Source: Temnothorax longispinosus
Taxonomy: Eukaryota > Arthropoda > Insecta > Hymenoptera > Formicidae
Length of the DNA: 64,000 bases
NCBI RefSeq assembly: GCF_030848805.1
Contig: NC_092358.1
Location: 124,001-188,000 of the forward strand
Reading direction: 5' to 3'
The number at the start of each line of letters is the position of its first letter. Within the stretch, counting starts at the first letter, position 1. This document shows, one piece after another, positions 1 to 11,130 of this stretch. The position numbers and the translations under genes are program-made. The notes under the pieces are model-generated. The model saw only the letters and a list, made by a program, of their open reading frames with translations. It did not search any database and was not told the DNA's origin.

Positions 1-84
1 GAGGAAAGATAAAGATGGAATTGGCGGGATAATGAACCGATCGATTGAACACGCGGATGCAGCGCATCGAGGATATCTCTGCCA

Positions 85-2727
85 TTAGACGTTCGCGGTA
101 TGAAGAATTACCAGATATGTAGTTATACCAGAGGCTATCTGTGAAAATGACGAATGAAAATTATGGAGATATGAAAAATCTTCGAAACGATTTTGTGCAG
201 TGACAGTTTAAAATAAACGTTCGCAGCACAAACTGCAATATTCCCGGACGATTTTTTATCTTTAGTGTACTGTGTAAAATTGTTTTTAATACACATTTTA
301 TATTTTATTTTTTATATTTTATATTTTATATTTTAGTATTTTATAAAGATTAATTTATGGCACTATTTTCTTCGCGAGACTCACCGAAAGAAGCAATGGA
401 AGATCGATGCGTATAATTCCGAAAGAGGCAAAGAAATGTACTTGCCGTAGTTGGAAGTAGGTCACAGCTTCTACACTACAATCCTGCAATTATTTAACAA
501 TTATCTATGTTAAATAACATTTAATAAAAAAGGCTAGCTGTTTAGAATAAAACTGAGGAGTAAAAAATTTCTTGTTTGCTTTTTATTAGATATTACTATT
601 TTATTACTTCTTACTTTAATAATTTTATAAAAAACTGGAGTTAGAGTAAAACTAAATTAGTAGAATTTTTACCTGCGTAAAATTTCTCTTAGAGAGAATG
701 GCCGATGACGGCGTAAAAGCGATCTTGCCAACGCGATTAGCCTTTGGAAAAAAGAGAAGAAAGAAATAAACTCGTCGATCGTGTCGAAAGACCCTCCTTG
801 CTCGAAACTATATCAACTTACTTCGGTCGCAGTTACGTGACAGATAATGGTAATGATCAACAGATTCGTCACGCAAGCAGACACCAGTAAAATTTCCCTC
901 ACCATCAGCAGGGGTTGCGCGTCCGCGATGTTATCATTGATCGTATAGATGCGTGTAAGTGTATTGAAGGACATACTGGAGATCCACAACAGGAGCTGCA
1001 ACGAGTACACGGAGTTTATCATCTCGGTCGCGTTGGTGAGACACGAATGCAACCACCACACTTCTTGCAAACGGAACTGCTTGCCCGATCGATCCACTAC
1101 CATGATTTTGCCATCTGTTTAAACAATGCAATATTGTGTATGATCATTCTTGAGACGACTGGAGACAATTTATATTATTTGCTTGCACATAAAAAGAGCT
1201 ATTAATTATGTGCATTAAGTCTTACTTATATAAAACTTATTTAAGATTTAGACTGTATTGCGGTTGTATCGCAACTACATATTATAGATTTAATATAAAA
1301 GATAAGTTTAATAAATATATGGAGCGATTTTTTTTTATATCTCGAATGTCTCTTAAGGATAAGATCTCTCCAATTTTACTGGACGTTAATCAAAACTTCC
1401 GTCATTTTATCAAAAGATCTAATTACTCTCATTTAAAAAGTGAGCGATAAGTCAATGTCGTTATTTATTTTCCCTGGCTTCGATTCTCAGGGCTATTCCT
1501 GCCTTCATCAGTCAAACCGCGTGGGAAAGCAGGCGTGTCAGTAAACGCAGACAGTAAACTATTGATGATAACAGGTAGAGTATTTTCACAAAATAAAAAA
1601 ATAAAGAAAAAAAACTAGCAAGAATAAGATAATTAGAGGGTTTGGCGTTATAGAAGATTACAATCTAAAGATTAGAGGCTAAAGATTTTTAAGAGTATAC
1701 AGAATAGAGATGCTGCAGATTAGCGATATAAGTGAATTATCAAATTATTAATGCATCAATAAACGCGAGAGACATACCATTTTTCGCAATAAATCTACCT
1801 TCGGGCATCAGCAATAATTCACAAAGACAACGGAATCTCTCGTACAGGAGGGATGACAGGCTGGCGAACGTCATCAGCTGCATCGATAGCGTCGCATTAA
1901 CAACGGCGTAAGTTATACCGTTGAACAAGGAGTCTTTGGGCTCGACGCTACGAACGACAAAATTGCGAATGACAGTGCAGTTGTAATACGATGGAAGGGA
2001 TCAAGATGGATTTATATTTGCGAGATAGTGATGTCGTATTGTCGACATGGTTCCGATATCTTAACTTTCTTATTTGTTATTATTATAGTTTTATATTTCG
2101 TAAATTCGATGTAATGGAACTTTTTTCACATTGTCATGTCACATATCATATCATTCGCTTGTGCCACATTATATTGTAAAGAAATATTAAAATTAATATT
2201 ATAACATCCCGTAAATTTTTTCTATAATTGTACCGTTATATTATTATTCTCTTTTAAAATATCCGCTCATATATAAAAATTATTAGTACTCACCGGAACG
2301 TTACATATCCGACTATCGCCCAAAACAACAAAATAGTGAAGGCCAATGCCCAACAACAATATCGTATTCTGTGAGGGTGTCTAGACTCCTTATATTTTGT
2401 CGCCCGGTCGAAGACGCGTAACTGTGAGAGTGCGGCTCGTATCTTCCAGTTATACCAGAATGTCATCGCGATGTCAGTTAAGACGCAGGCATATGAGAGA
2501 CCTGTTCTCACCACGGTGAGCGTCAGCAACCTCGGTCCGATTACGTCGTCCCAGCGGAGCATGTAAAAATTCGCGACGCAGAGACTGGCATACAGGAATG
2601 CAAACAGGGCCGAATAAACAGCGCCGTACTTCATTATCACGATATCGTCTTCCTTGACGAGGAAAAGTCCACATCCGAACAGTCTCGCGGTATGGAAAAG
2701 AGGTCGTATGTCACTCAGAGACCCCAT
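85..2727 (-). CDS. Insect gustatory receptor (7-TM chemoreceptor), complete six-exon gene
   Basis: Exons on the minus strand: 2727-2294, 1947-1778, 1114-822, 741-673, 483-385 and 138-85. All junctions are GT-AG and phases match throughout (2,1,0,0,0), giving 372 aa, a normal length for the family. The N-terminus has the DIRPLFHTARLFG block typical of insect Grs, followed by hydrophobic segments. Exon 2 has the Gr-like stretch ending LLYERFRCLCELL. Exon 3 carries LHSCLTNATEMINSVYSLQLL. Exon 5 has FFASFGIIRIDLPLLLS and exon 6 has TTYLVILHTANV, the family's C-terminal TY-hydrophobic block, although the usual Gln-Phe after it is replaced by His-Thr. Such proteins are ligand-gated cation channels in taste neurons (family knowledge). 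The start ATG at 2727 directly adjoins a tandem repeat array. The ligand cannot be told. The exact exon 2 and exon 4 borders are the least certain. Confidence 0.85.
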
Positions 2728-3405
2728 TTCCTACTATCGATCCTGAGGCGTTCGAAAATGAAAAAAAAAATAGAGAACACTCTTCTATATTGCAAAGTCC
2801 ACGTCGCGATCTCCGTTGATATTCTTAATTTAAACAGTTACACCTTATAGCACAGTTATCTATTCTTCTTATTCTCCGCTTTTCTTACTTTAATGAGTCT
2901 CTTGAGAGCTACGTGAAGCGTAAAGCTGCGGTGCCAGGACAAATTACAACATCATTTCTTATCGTCGATCCTAACACTCGAAAATAAAAAAAACAATAGA
3001 AAACGCTCTTCTCTTTGTTCTCCAGAGATACTGAAAGTTCACGTGATCTTCTGGTATTCTTAATTTAAACAATTACATTCTTCTTATTCTCCGGTTTTTT
3101 TTTCCTTTAATGAGTCTCTTGAGAGCTACGTGAAACGCATAGCTGCAGTGCCGAGCCAGACAAATCACAACATAATTTCCTATCATCGATGCTCGATGCT
3201 TGACGCTCGACAAAAAAAATAGAGTTTTTCTTTGCGACGAGCATATGTTACTGTTACAAGATCCACTTCGCGATCTTCGCTTATCTTAAATGTTTCTTAG
3301 TTATCTATTCTTTTTATTCTCTGATGTTCTTTCTTTTAACTTGACACTTGACAGCCACATAGAAAGAAGCACAAAACGGCAATACCGAGTCAGACACGTC
3401 ACATT
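2727..3405. repeat. Tandem repeat of about 225 bp, three diverged copies, abutting the Gr start codon
   Basis: Three copies start near 2727, 2955 and 3176 (spacing 228 and 221). Each begins with a variant of TTTCCTAtcATCGATCC and includes an A-run followed by TAGA, a TTCTTAATTTAAACA-type block (weak in the third copy) and TTTAATGAGTCTCTTGAGAGCTACGTGAA. The third copy is the most degraded. Because the first copy begins at the start codon of the receptor gene, the duplicated stretch should contain its 5' leader and promoter. Confidence 0.8.
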
Positions 3406-4502
3406 GGTGTATTTCATACTATGCAAGTACATACATTTACTACATGCAAGTATATCTATTACATCACTGTATAGTAGAAAATGAGATAGCGATAAGAAGA
3501 TACAAGATAGAGTAGAAATATGAGTTACGGCACTTAAGGCTGACATTAGGCTCCTTTAGAATGCCAGAAAAATTTCAATTTGACAGTTTGCGTTTATCAG
3601 GCCACGTGCGAGATGCAAGACAAACATAATATGCAGCTCATAAAACTTTACAGATTAAAAACATAACGAGCATCCATATACATGTACATATTTTCTTATG
3701 GATATGCGAAATAACGCAGACAAATAGAATGTCTCACCGGAATCAGAAGCGGCTCTCATACTGATAACACACGTGTTGCGTAGTGAACGACAAAAAAACA
3801 ATGTAAGAGGTCGATTTGGAGAAAGAAATCCAAATTGTCGGATAATTGCTACAGACTTCGGGAGAATTACTCATAAGACTGCTTCAAGCGGGCTCGTCTG
3901 CCGTCGAAGAGAACGTGCATACTACTATCGGCCCGTTAAACGTAAGTTCTTCCACTTAGCTACTCCAATAGTGATGTCAGGAAGATAAATGGAGGGCTCG
4001 CCGAGGCGCATGACCTATCCAGTACTTCACGCCCCGGTGATATATTAATCTGCCGCCATGATAGTAGATAAATATTGTCGTAACGCGCGAACAATTAACA
4101 CACCTGTCTCATTTGTGAATTTCACAACGTGACAGTTCACCACTGACTACCTGCTATCCGTTACAATGACCATTCCCCAGGTTATTACTGCTTATCCGCA
4201 AGGAAGTAAAAAATCAACACGATCACGAAAGGGTTTCAGCGAGCACGCGCCGAGGATCGCGCTCATCCCGACATTGTGATCGTGATTAGATGTTAAATAT
4301 TCCGAGATTAACGAGGAAGCACGGGAAAAAACTATACACGCATTTACGTTGACCATGAGCAGAGATGAAAGGATACGCGCGAAGAGTGATATCTTGAATC
4401 ACGAACAAGTTATAATCAGGAGAGGTCATCTTTTTCTCTGCAAAATTAACAGGTGTAAAATTAAAGAAAGATTAGTTCCTTTTTTTTACAAAATGGAAAT
4501 GA

Positions 4503-4632
4503 CCCTTTATGGAAAAAGCTACTAGTTGCGAAAAAAGCACACAAAACTATAGCAATTCTGTAATATAGTTACTATTGTTTCGCGTACTTTTTTCGCAACT
4601 GTAGTAGCATTCTATAGTATTTTTCTATAAGG
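4503..4632. mobile_element. Palindromic MITE-like element (about 130 bp)
   Basis: The ends read CCCTTTAT-GGAAAAA and, on the opposite strand, CCCTTATAGAAAAA. The inner arms share AGTTGCGAAAAAAG followed by an AC-rich stretch in inverted orientation, meeting near 4565. It has no coding capacity. The structure fits a small non-autonomous inverted-repeat transposon; no target-site duplication was confirmed. Confidence 0.5.
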
Positions 4633-6439
4633 GAAAAATCCCGTCTTTTTATGACGCACCGCGAGTACCGTGCGTGACAAACAATTTTAATCATTGATAA
4701 AACATGGCGCACGAAGATACTACATGCAGAGGAGGGTTTTACATGTAATAGCTATTGCACGTGACATTGTAACTTAATATCAAGGCGGGCGAAACGGCGC
4801 GCAGCGTGGAAACTCCAATAAGCCACGTCGGTGACGTCGCGCAAACAGGAATGTCAGTTATTTTCTCCATCTGTGGCATAAATCAACATTTACATATGAA
4901 ATGAAATTTATAGGGCGTCAGTAACGTGGATCATTATCGTTTAAAAGCCAATGGAAACGTTTGGTCTGCATATAATATATAATCGCTAAAATATAACTTA
5001 TGAAGAGAGAGAGAAAGAGAGACAGAGAGAGGAAAGAAAAAAAAGATCAAAATGCAAAATGTAAATCTGTAACGATATTGTTGTGATTTTATAAAGAAAA
5101 TGCGAGCTTGCTTATTAATTAATTTGGCGAAGTAGGCTCTTCGACGCAAACTAATAAAATCTTATGTGTGATGTACACACATTAGAGCTAAGATACAGGT
5201 AGAATAAATCTACCTATTTATTTTTAACAATCTCAATTTTTGTTTCCTCACATTATAACGATCTGATCAAACATAATGTAAGGGTGATATATGTGTAAAA
5301 AAACAAAGGTGTGTACACTCATTGAGTAAAATGTCAGTATCACGATGAAATAAGCTACTACATATTCGGTAGAAATTCCAAAATCGTTACATCGTTCGCC
5401 CCTAAAAAAAGGAAAATGATCAATGATATATTTTCGCCTATTATTATCGACAAGAGACAACTATATCTGATGGATTTTATCTCCGTTCTCCGAGTTTCTA
5501 CTCTGTTGTTTGCCCATAAAAAATTCAAACCTTCAGTAAATTTAGAAAGACAGCTTAATGTGGAAAGGTTGAGGGAATAAACAGGATTTCGTTAGGATTA
5601 TTGGAACTACCACGCAGTAATTAGAGTTCTCTGAATGATTGAATATATTAAGGAGATACAAAATCGCGAAACACGTTTTAAATCACGTGGAATCAAGATC
5701 ATCGTGAATGGAGATGGATGAACTGGGATTATCGTCGACTGGAATGGATCTTTTTAGAATTAATCGGTTAGTAATGTATTTGATCGTTCGATTGGTAGGT
5801 CAATGACATATTCGACTGAGTATTGTACATACAATATTTACGTGGATATTAACGTGGAAGAGCACCATGACTCAGAGAAACATTAATGCAAGAAAGCGAT
5901 ATAGAAAGGCAATTTTTTTCTCTCTGGAATTTTTTATTATGATACATCTTGATAGATCCTAATTTTGCTTTCTTCGAGTGAATAAATGGAGTTTCTTTAG
6001 ATTATAAGAGTCATCCTAAAAAAGAGAAATGACAGCAAAGGGTTCAATAAAAAAAAGGTTGTTTTCTCTCTATGATTCCTATGAAAACTTCTCAATAAAT
6101 TCCTAAAATGATTCGAAGCTAGTTAGAAGTTAACTTTTCATGTGCGCGAAAATTCAGAGCAGATGGTTATTTATTAAAACTTTTTAAATTTTGACATTTT
6201 ATTTTTTGCTGAAAAAATCTAGAATAAAACTCCGTTGTTTTTGATAATTGATCAGTTATAATAATCGGTTTAATATCATTATCCGGCTATTTGCAAGATT
6301 CCATACTATTGTTATCAATATTATTGTTTATAAATTTGGGAAAACTTCCTTTCAATAAATACATTTATTTAAAATATTGATAATTGTGATCAACTGTATA
6401 ATTGATTTGATTTCACATTAGATTTCATAAACACATGAT

Positions 6440-6566
6440 TATAAACAGAATTTTATCTGTTGAATTCTGACACGAATTGCAGCTCATCTAAAGTTATTAA
6501 ATCTATTTTAGACGATTCGTGATTCGTCAGAATACACAGGGGATAAAATTCTATTTATAATTTTAC
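6440..6566. mobile_element. Imperfect inverted repeat, MITE-like
   Basis: The left arm (TATAAACAGAATTTTATC, then TGAATTCTGACACGAATTG) pairs with the right arm, whose complement reads TAAATAGAATTTTATC and TGTATTCTGACGAATCACG. The centre is near 6505. It resembles the element at 6672-6767 in having GAATTTTATC-type ends and a CATCTAAA-type centre, so the two may belong to one family. Confidence 0.45.
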
Positions 6567-6671
6567 GTTTTGTGCAAGAATTTAACATTTCAGGAATTTA
6601 AATATGCATATGTGTATAAAATATATATGTATGAAATATATATTTAAAAATACGCATAAAATTAAAAAAAT

Positions 6672-6767
6672 GGAATTCTATCCTGGAATATATGACGCAA
6701 ATTATACATCATCCAAGGCCTATTTTAGATGATCTATAATTTGCGTTAGATTTCAAGATAAAGTTCT
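6672..6767. mobile_element. Imperfect inverted repeat, MITE-like
   Basis: The left arm has GACGCAAATTATACATCATC; the right arm has GATGATCTATAATTTGCGTT. The outer ends are GGAATTCTATCCTGGAATAT and, complemented, GAACTTTATCTTGAAATCT. The palindrome has a short spacer near 6718. It is non-coding. Confidence 0.5.
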
Positions 6768-7426
6768 GGCGCGTTTCTGTTTACGTATAATTTTTTATGA
6801 AGCCGTCTAAAGTGAGCTTAAAGTGAACTCAGCTTATAGTTGTACAGCATGATCAATACAATACGCATCAATCGTTCTTTTTCCCCTTATATTAAATAAA
6901 AGAGATATGTGGAGCAATAATATGGGAGATACTTTTTTGTGCATGCGCGATAGTACCTATTGTCAAATGATTCTCACAAACGTAAATGTCCCGCGATTTT
7001 GATAATTTAAAGATTGTAATACAAATCAAATTAAGAGACGTGTGTATTTTTTTATCAATGCTTCTAATCATAAAAGAGCGAAACAAAGTAGTTCTCTTCT
7101 GGTAAATTTTAGTAATTTTCTAATAATTGTAAATTATTAAATAATAATTATTAAATATTAAATATTAAATAATAATTATAATAAATTGTAAATTACTTCT
7201 CTTCATTCCGAGTTTTTAATAATTATAAATTATTAGAACGGTGAAAGATATAAAAAAAAGTTTTAAACAAAAGTTTTGTTCAGGAAAATAAGCGTTTATA
7301 TGAGTACAAATTGTGACGTCATAATCGTAACACGCGCTGCTAATCCTTACAGCGCCAAAAACGATGTAAAAGATACTTAAGAGGGCTTAAAGCGCATTCT
7401 AAGGTCCATTCTATTTAAATCAACTT

Positions 7427-7498
7427 CTTGTACAGTTCATCTTTTCTCTTTTTTCTCCAATGTGAAAAGAAAAAAAAGGAAAGAATGAACTGTGCAAG
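7427..7498. repeat. 72-bp hairpin (inverted repeat)
   Basis: CTTGTACAGTTCAT at 7427-7440 is matched in inverted orientation by ATGAACTGTGCAAG at 7485-7498. Pyrimidine-rich and purine-rich arms lie between them around a short loop near 7460. A minus-strand frame of 63 codons runs through the right arm to about 7628, but its reading through the hairpin makes a real protein unlikely. Confidence 0.5.
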
Positions 7499-7880
7499 AA
7501 ATTTGGCCACGCCAACATTTTGCTGGACTGCTTGATACGCCACTCGCACCCATTTTCAAAGTAGAAACTACTTTGGCATAAACATTTTGTGGTACTGCCG
7601 ATAAAGTCTCTCCACTTGGTACACTCAAATAACTTTTATCTTGAAAAACAATTAATACGTAACATCCTCTCCTGGCGTTAACTTACGTGAAACCTATATG
7701 AAATAATGTAATTCTAACATCCTGCTCTCAATAACTTCGCGATTATACAATTTCTGTACTTTGAGTAGCAAATACTGCATGCTCGTGTTTTTTAACAATT
7801 TTTGTCAGTCGTTTTACGGAAACGATTTCAAGCATTTGACGCATGCTCGTGACTTCATCACCACAGTCCGTCATAGTATT

Positions 7881-8594
7881 TTAAATATGTATAATGAACA
7901 GCTAATAATAGGCACGTGCATTATCTTTTGACATTGTATTTGCATATTGTATTGATATATGTGGCTCGATTATTTTTGATACATTATGATATGCATTAAT
8001 ATCAATCTTAAATATGTATAATGAACAGCTAATAATAGGCACGTGCATTATCTTTTGACATTATATTTGCATATTGTATTGATATATGTGGCTCGATTAT
8101 TTTTGATACATTATGATATGCATTAATATCAATCTCTTCATATCGATTTTCTCTGTCTTATACGATAATACCGCGGATATAACACGGACATAACTGTAAC
8201 TAACATAATAAGGTCTGGATACCGAATAGCAAAGAGTACCTATATCCAACGAGATTACCCGAATTTGACGGGAAAATAAGATAGGATTTGTACATGCATA
8301 TTCCTCATGAATTTTTTAAGTATTCTCAGTACTATGGGAGTTTTTATTGTATGAACTTTTGAGAAATACTTATTTAGAACGGATATGTGGTTAATTCTTC
8401 TCAGAAATTCTTCATGTATTTATTTTTCTGTATGTATTCCTTAAAACAAAATCTCTGTGAAATTATATTCAGTGTTATTTGGGGTACTATAGTAAACAGC
8501 TGATAAAAGGCACTATCTTTTGACATTGTATTTGCATAATGTATTGATATATGTGGCTCGATTATTTTTGTAACATTGTGTGATATGCATTGTC
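7881..8594. repeat. 127-bp tandem repeat (two near-identical copies) plus a diverged third copy
   Basis: Copies at 7881-8007 and 8008-8134 are almost identical; each runs from TTAAATATGTATAATGAACA through GGCACGTGCATTATCTTTTG to GATATGCATTAATATCAATC. A third, diverged copy (AACAGCTGATAAAAGGCACT to GATATGCATTGTCAG) lies at about 8494-8594. The copies contain the E-box-like GCACGTGC and sit 250-970 bp upstream of the kinase-like gene, so they may lie in its promoter region. The near identity of the first two implies a recent duplication. Confidence 0.85.
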
Positions 8595-8851
8595 AGTTTC
8601 CCACTCTTTATAACGATTTTATGCTTATTTATATAAGACAAAACTAGCTGGTCGTCAAAAAATACGATCGTGCGTCGCGTCAGATATGCACGCGGCAGCA
8701 GAAAAGCAAATCTAGCAAAGCAAACCGATTAATGGTTTTTACGGGAAACCACTATACGTTAGTACTGTTCGAGCTGTCGAGGCAACAAACTCTCCTAGAT
8801 CAACAATCCAAATTTTATCATTAATTTACACGAATCGCATATTCGAAGAAA

Positions 8852-10066
8852 ATGTCCCACGCCTCCCACGTCGAAGATTCTCAGAGATGGATCGACCAGG
8901 TGATGGCGAGGATCATCGAGAATCTTGGATTGGACGTTGATAAAGCTCGATACGAAATCTCCAAATCTATCAACTTTATAATGACAACCATGTATTACGT
9001 ACGCCTGCAGTTTAAGAATAAAACAAACGATCAGAACGAGGAATTGTCTATGGTGCTAAAGAGACCCATGAAGAACTTCATCTACATAACTCGCATCGAT
9101 CTTCAATTTGACAACGAGATTCTGTTCTATCGAACGTACGTCCAACCGAACGAGATGCATTTTTACGCAAGATGTTACTACGCCGAAAAACGGTCGCCCA
9201 CCGATTTCGTGATCGCCCTGGAGAACGTTAACGAACGAGGATATCATTCTTGCTCGTACCTGCACAACGCTCCTTTCGAGTACACGTTGGCGGCGATGCG
9301 CGAGTTAGGACGATTTCACGGGAAAGGGTACGTTATGAAGGAATTACAGCGGGAAAAGTTCTTTGACGTCGTGGCGCGATTGCAAGAGTCTAGATGGGAA
9401 GTAGGAAACGTGTTTGTAGTTCATTCCAATGTTAAGGCGACGCGATCGTTGGAATATCTCCGCAGACAAGGCCACGATGCAGCTTTCTGCGACAGGATGG
9501 AAGCCTGCTTCACGAACGCGTTTGACGAAGTGATAATGAAGATAATAAAGCCGGTTGAACCTCTGGCCACGATGTGCCACGGCGATTTTCTATTGAGCAA
9601 CATTCTCTTCAAGGCGGATGAGGGTGGACGATATTGCGCGATGCTGATCGATTTCGCAGTTATTAGATATTCGACGCCTGTCGTCGATCTCTCCACGTAT
9701 CTCTACAACTGTTGCTCGATTGAAGAGATACGAGAGAAATTTTTCGACATCTTGCGGGCTTATCACGACGCGTTGATGGAGTATTTGCTGGACGCTGGCG
9801 TTCAAGACATTGAGAAATATTCATATAACGCTCTGTTGGACGATTTTAGGAGGGGCGCTCTCTTCGGTTTTATTGTTGCATCCTATTTTTTACCGGCAAT
9901 GTTAGGATATCTTAAACCAGAAGTGATAGTACAAGACATAATTAGTCTAGGCTCGTTGGGAAGTGCAAAGAAGCAAAAATATGCCGGCGGAGACGAAGTA
10001 TGTAAAATACTTGCTGATATATTGCTGCATCTTAGAGATCTTGGCTGCTTGAAACATATTTTATAA
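8852..10066 (+). CDS. CHK/EcKL kinase-like protein (ecdysteroid kinase-like family), single exon
   Basis: An uninterrupted 404-residue frame. It has VNERGY in the N-lobe, the CHK Brenner box CHGDFLLSN (about residues 245-253) with Asp and Asn present, and the metal-binding Asp in LIDFAVIRY, where the family usually has LIDFQ. It continues with PVVDLSTYLYN and the helical C-lobe (DALMEYLLDAG, DDFRRGALFGFIV). Length matches the roughly 400 aa of insect EcKL proteins. Such proteins are predicted small-molecule kinases, linked in insects to ecdysteroid phosphorylation and detoxification (family knowledge); the substrate is unknown here. The ATG at 8852 gives the expected N-terminal length. A close paralogue lies inverted at the right end of the window, sharing even 3' flanking DNA. 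Confidence 0.85.
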   Translation: MSHASHVEDSQRWIDQVMARIIENLGLDVDKARYEISKSINFIMTTMYYVRLQFKNKTNDQNEELSMVLKRPMKNFIYITRIDLQFDNEILFYRTYVQPNEMHFYARCYYAEKRSPTDFVIALENVNERGYHSCSYLHNAPFEYTLAAMRELGRFHGKGYVMKELQREKFFDVVARLQESRWEVGNVFVVHSNVKATRSLEYLRRQGHDAAFCDRMEACFTNAFDEVIMKIIKPVEPLATMCHGDFLLSNILFKADEGGRYCAMLIDFAVIRYSTPVVDLSTYLYNCCSIEEIREKFFDILRAYHDALMEYLLDAGVQDIEKYSYNALLDDFRRGALFGFIVASYFLPAMLGYLKPEVIVQDIISLGSLGSAKKQKYAGGDEVCKILADILLHLRDLGCLKHIL

Positions 10067-11130
10067 TGATAGATAATTCACATAAAATGCATATAAAATA
10101 CAATTTATATCGATTAATAACTATGAAGTATATATGTCAAAAGATTTTTAAGTGATCAGGTGATCAAGTAATTTAATATAGATTCGTAATTATATTAAAG
10201 GCAAAGGATTTATTTTCTAAATATTGTTGTCTCTTTCTCGTTGTCATTTCTATACGAAAAATAGTAGTTACATTATAATACAAAGACCGAGTTGCAGGTG
10301 TAATTAGAGGCGAAATATATTGAATCACGTTCGACTTTATAGTGTCTTGTGCAATATATTATGGATAAAATTGTATATTATAGTTAAAAACTTCAATATC
10401 GCAATAATATTCAATTCAAAGAAAGTAATGCAAACGCGTATAACTAACAAAAACATAAATAATAAATATACATTTTATTTTAATAATAATTAAAATTTAC
10501 ATGAAAAGAACTTGAAACATAGTAGATATGTATTATCCGTTTATATAAATATGCCTTCGCCTCATTAACGTCTTTGTAAAATTTTTAATTAAGCTTAAGC
10601 TGGACAGTCATTTACACATATGTGTCTGAAAAAAAGTCTTGAAGCATCTTTACGACGTCTTTTAGACATGTGTCTACACTGTTAAATTCGTAGTGTCAAA
10701 TTATACTCAATTTGAATCATTTTCAACAATTCCTATAGGTCGCCACTGCTCTTACTCAATATGTCGTTAACTTAATTAAATTAAGAAGAGAAATAAGAAA
10801 TAGAAGAAAAATAAGAAATAATTAATTAAATTAACTAATCGAGTCAAAATAATACTGTTTTGTGTTAAAGTAATAAATCTCGACATACATGCATAGTAGT
10901 TAAAAATAACAAAATGTTATTTAACACACAAGGTATTGGTTTAAATTTCATCCTTTTAACAGTGTAGGCAGTATTTTACAAGCGTCTTAAATATTCTTAT
11001 GTATACGCTAACAATGGTTAATAAATATTTTACTTTTAAAATTTGCCTTTTCTACATGTTGTACTTTTAATACTTATATGTTATTTTGTACTCTAGCGAA
11101 TAGGCGAATTAATGTTTTTGATAATTATCC
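10067..11130. other. Intergenic region; first 430 bp is the shared 3' flank of the two CHK genes
   Basis: From the stop codon to about 10500 this DNA matches, in inverted orientation, 62825-63250 downstream of the second CHK gene. Shared blocks include TGATCAGGTGATCAAGTAAT, CGAAATATATTGAATCACG and CAAACGCGTATAACTAACAA. The remaining 600 bp is AT-rich with no gene seen. Confidence 0.7.

Larger units (their letters stand above)
3406..7880. other. Gene-free intergenic region
   Basis: No open frame here has family landmarks or consistent splice partners; short frames on both strands look random. A purine-rich GA repeat lies at about 5002-5045. A-rich and AT-rich low-complexity stretches are frequent, including an AATAAT/TATTAA-rich block near 7120-7200. 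Several palindromic elements are listed separately. The GC-rich patches at 3.9-4.3 and 4.75-4.85 kb resemble promoter DNA but have no recognisable gene next to them. Confidence 0.6.

Noticed and set aside
3773..3988. 71-codon plus-strand frame in a GC-richer patch
   Set aside because: It lacks splice partners and motifs and overlaps no conserved block; treated as chance.
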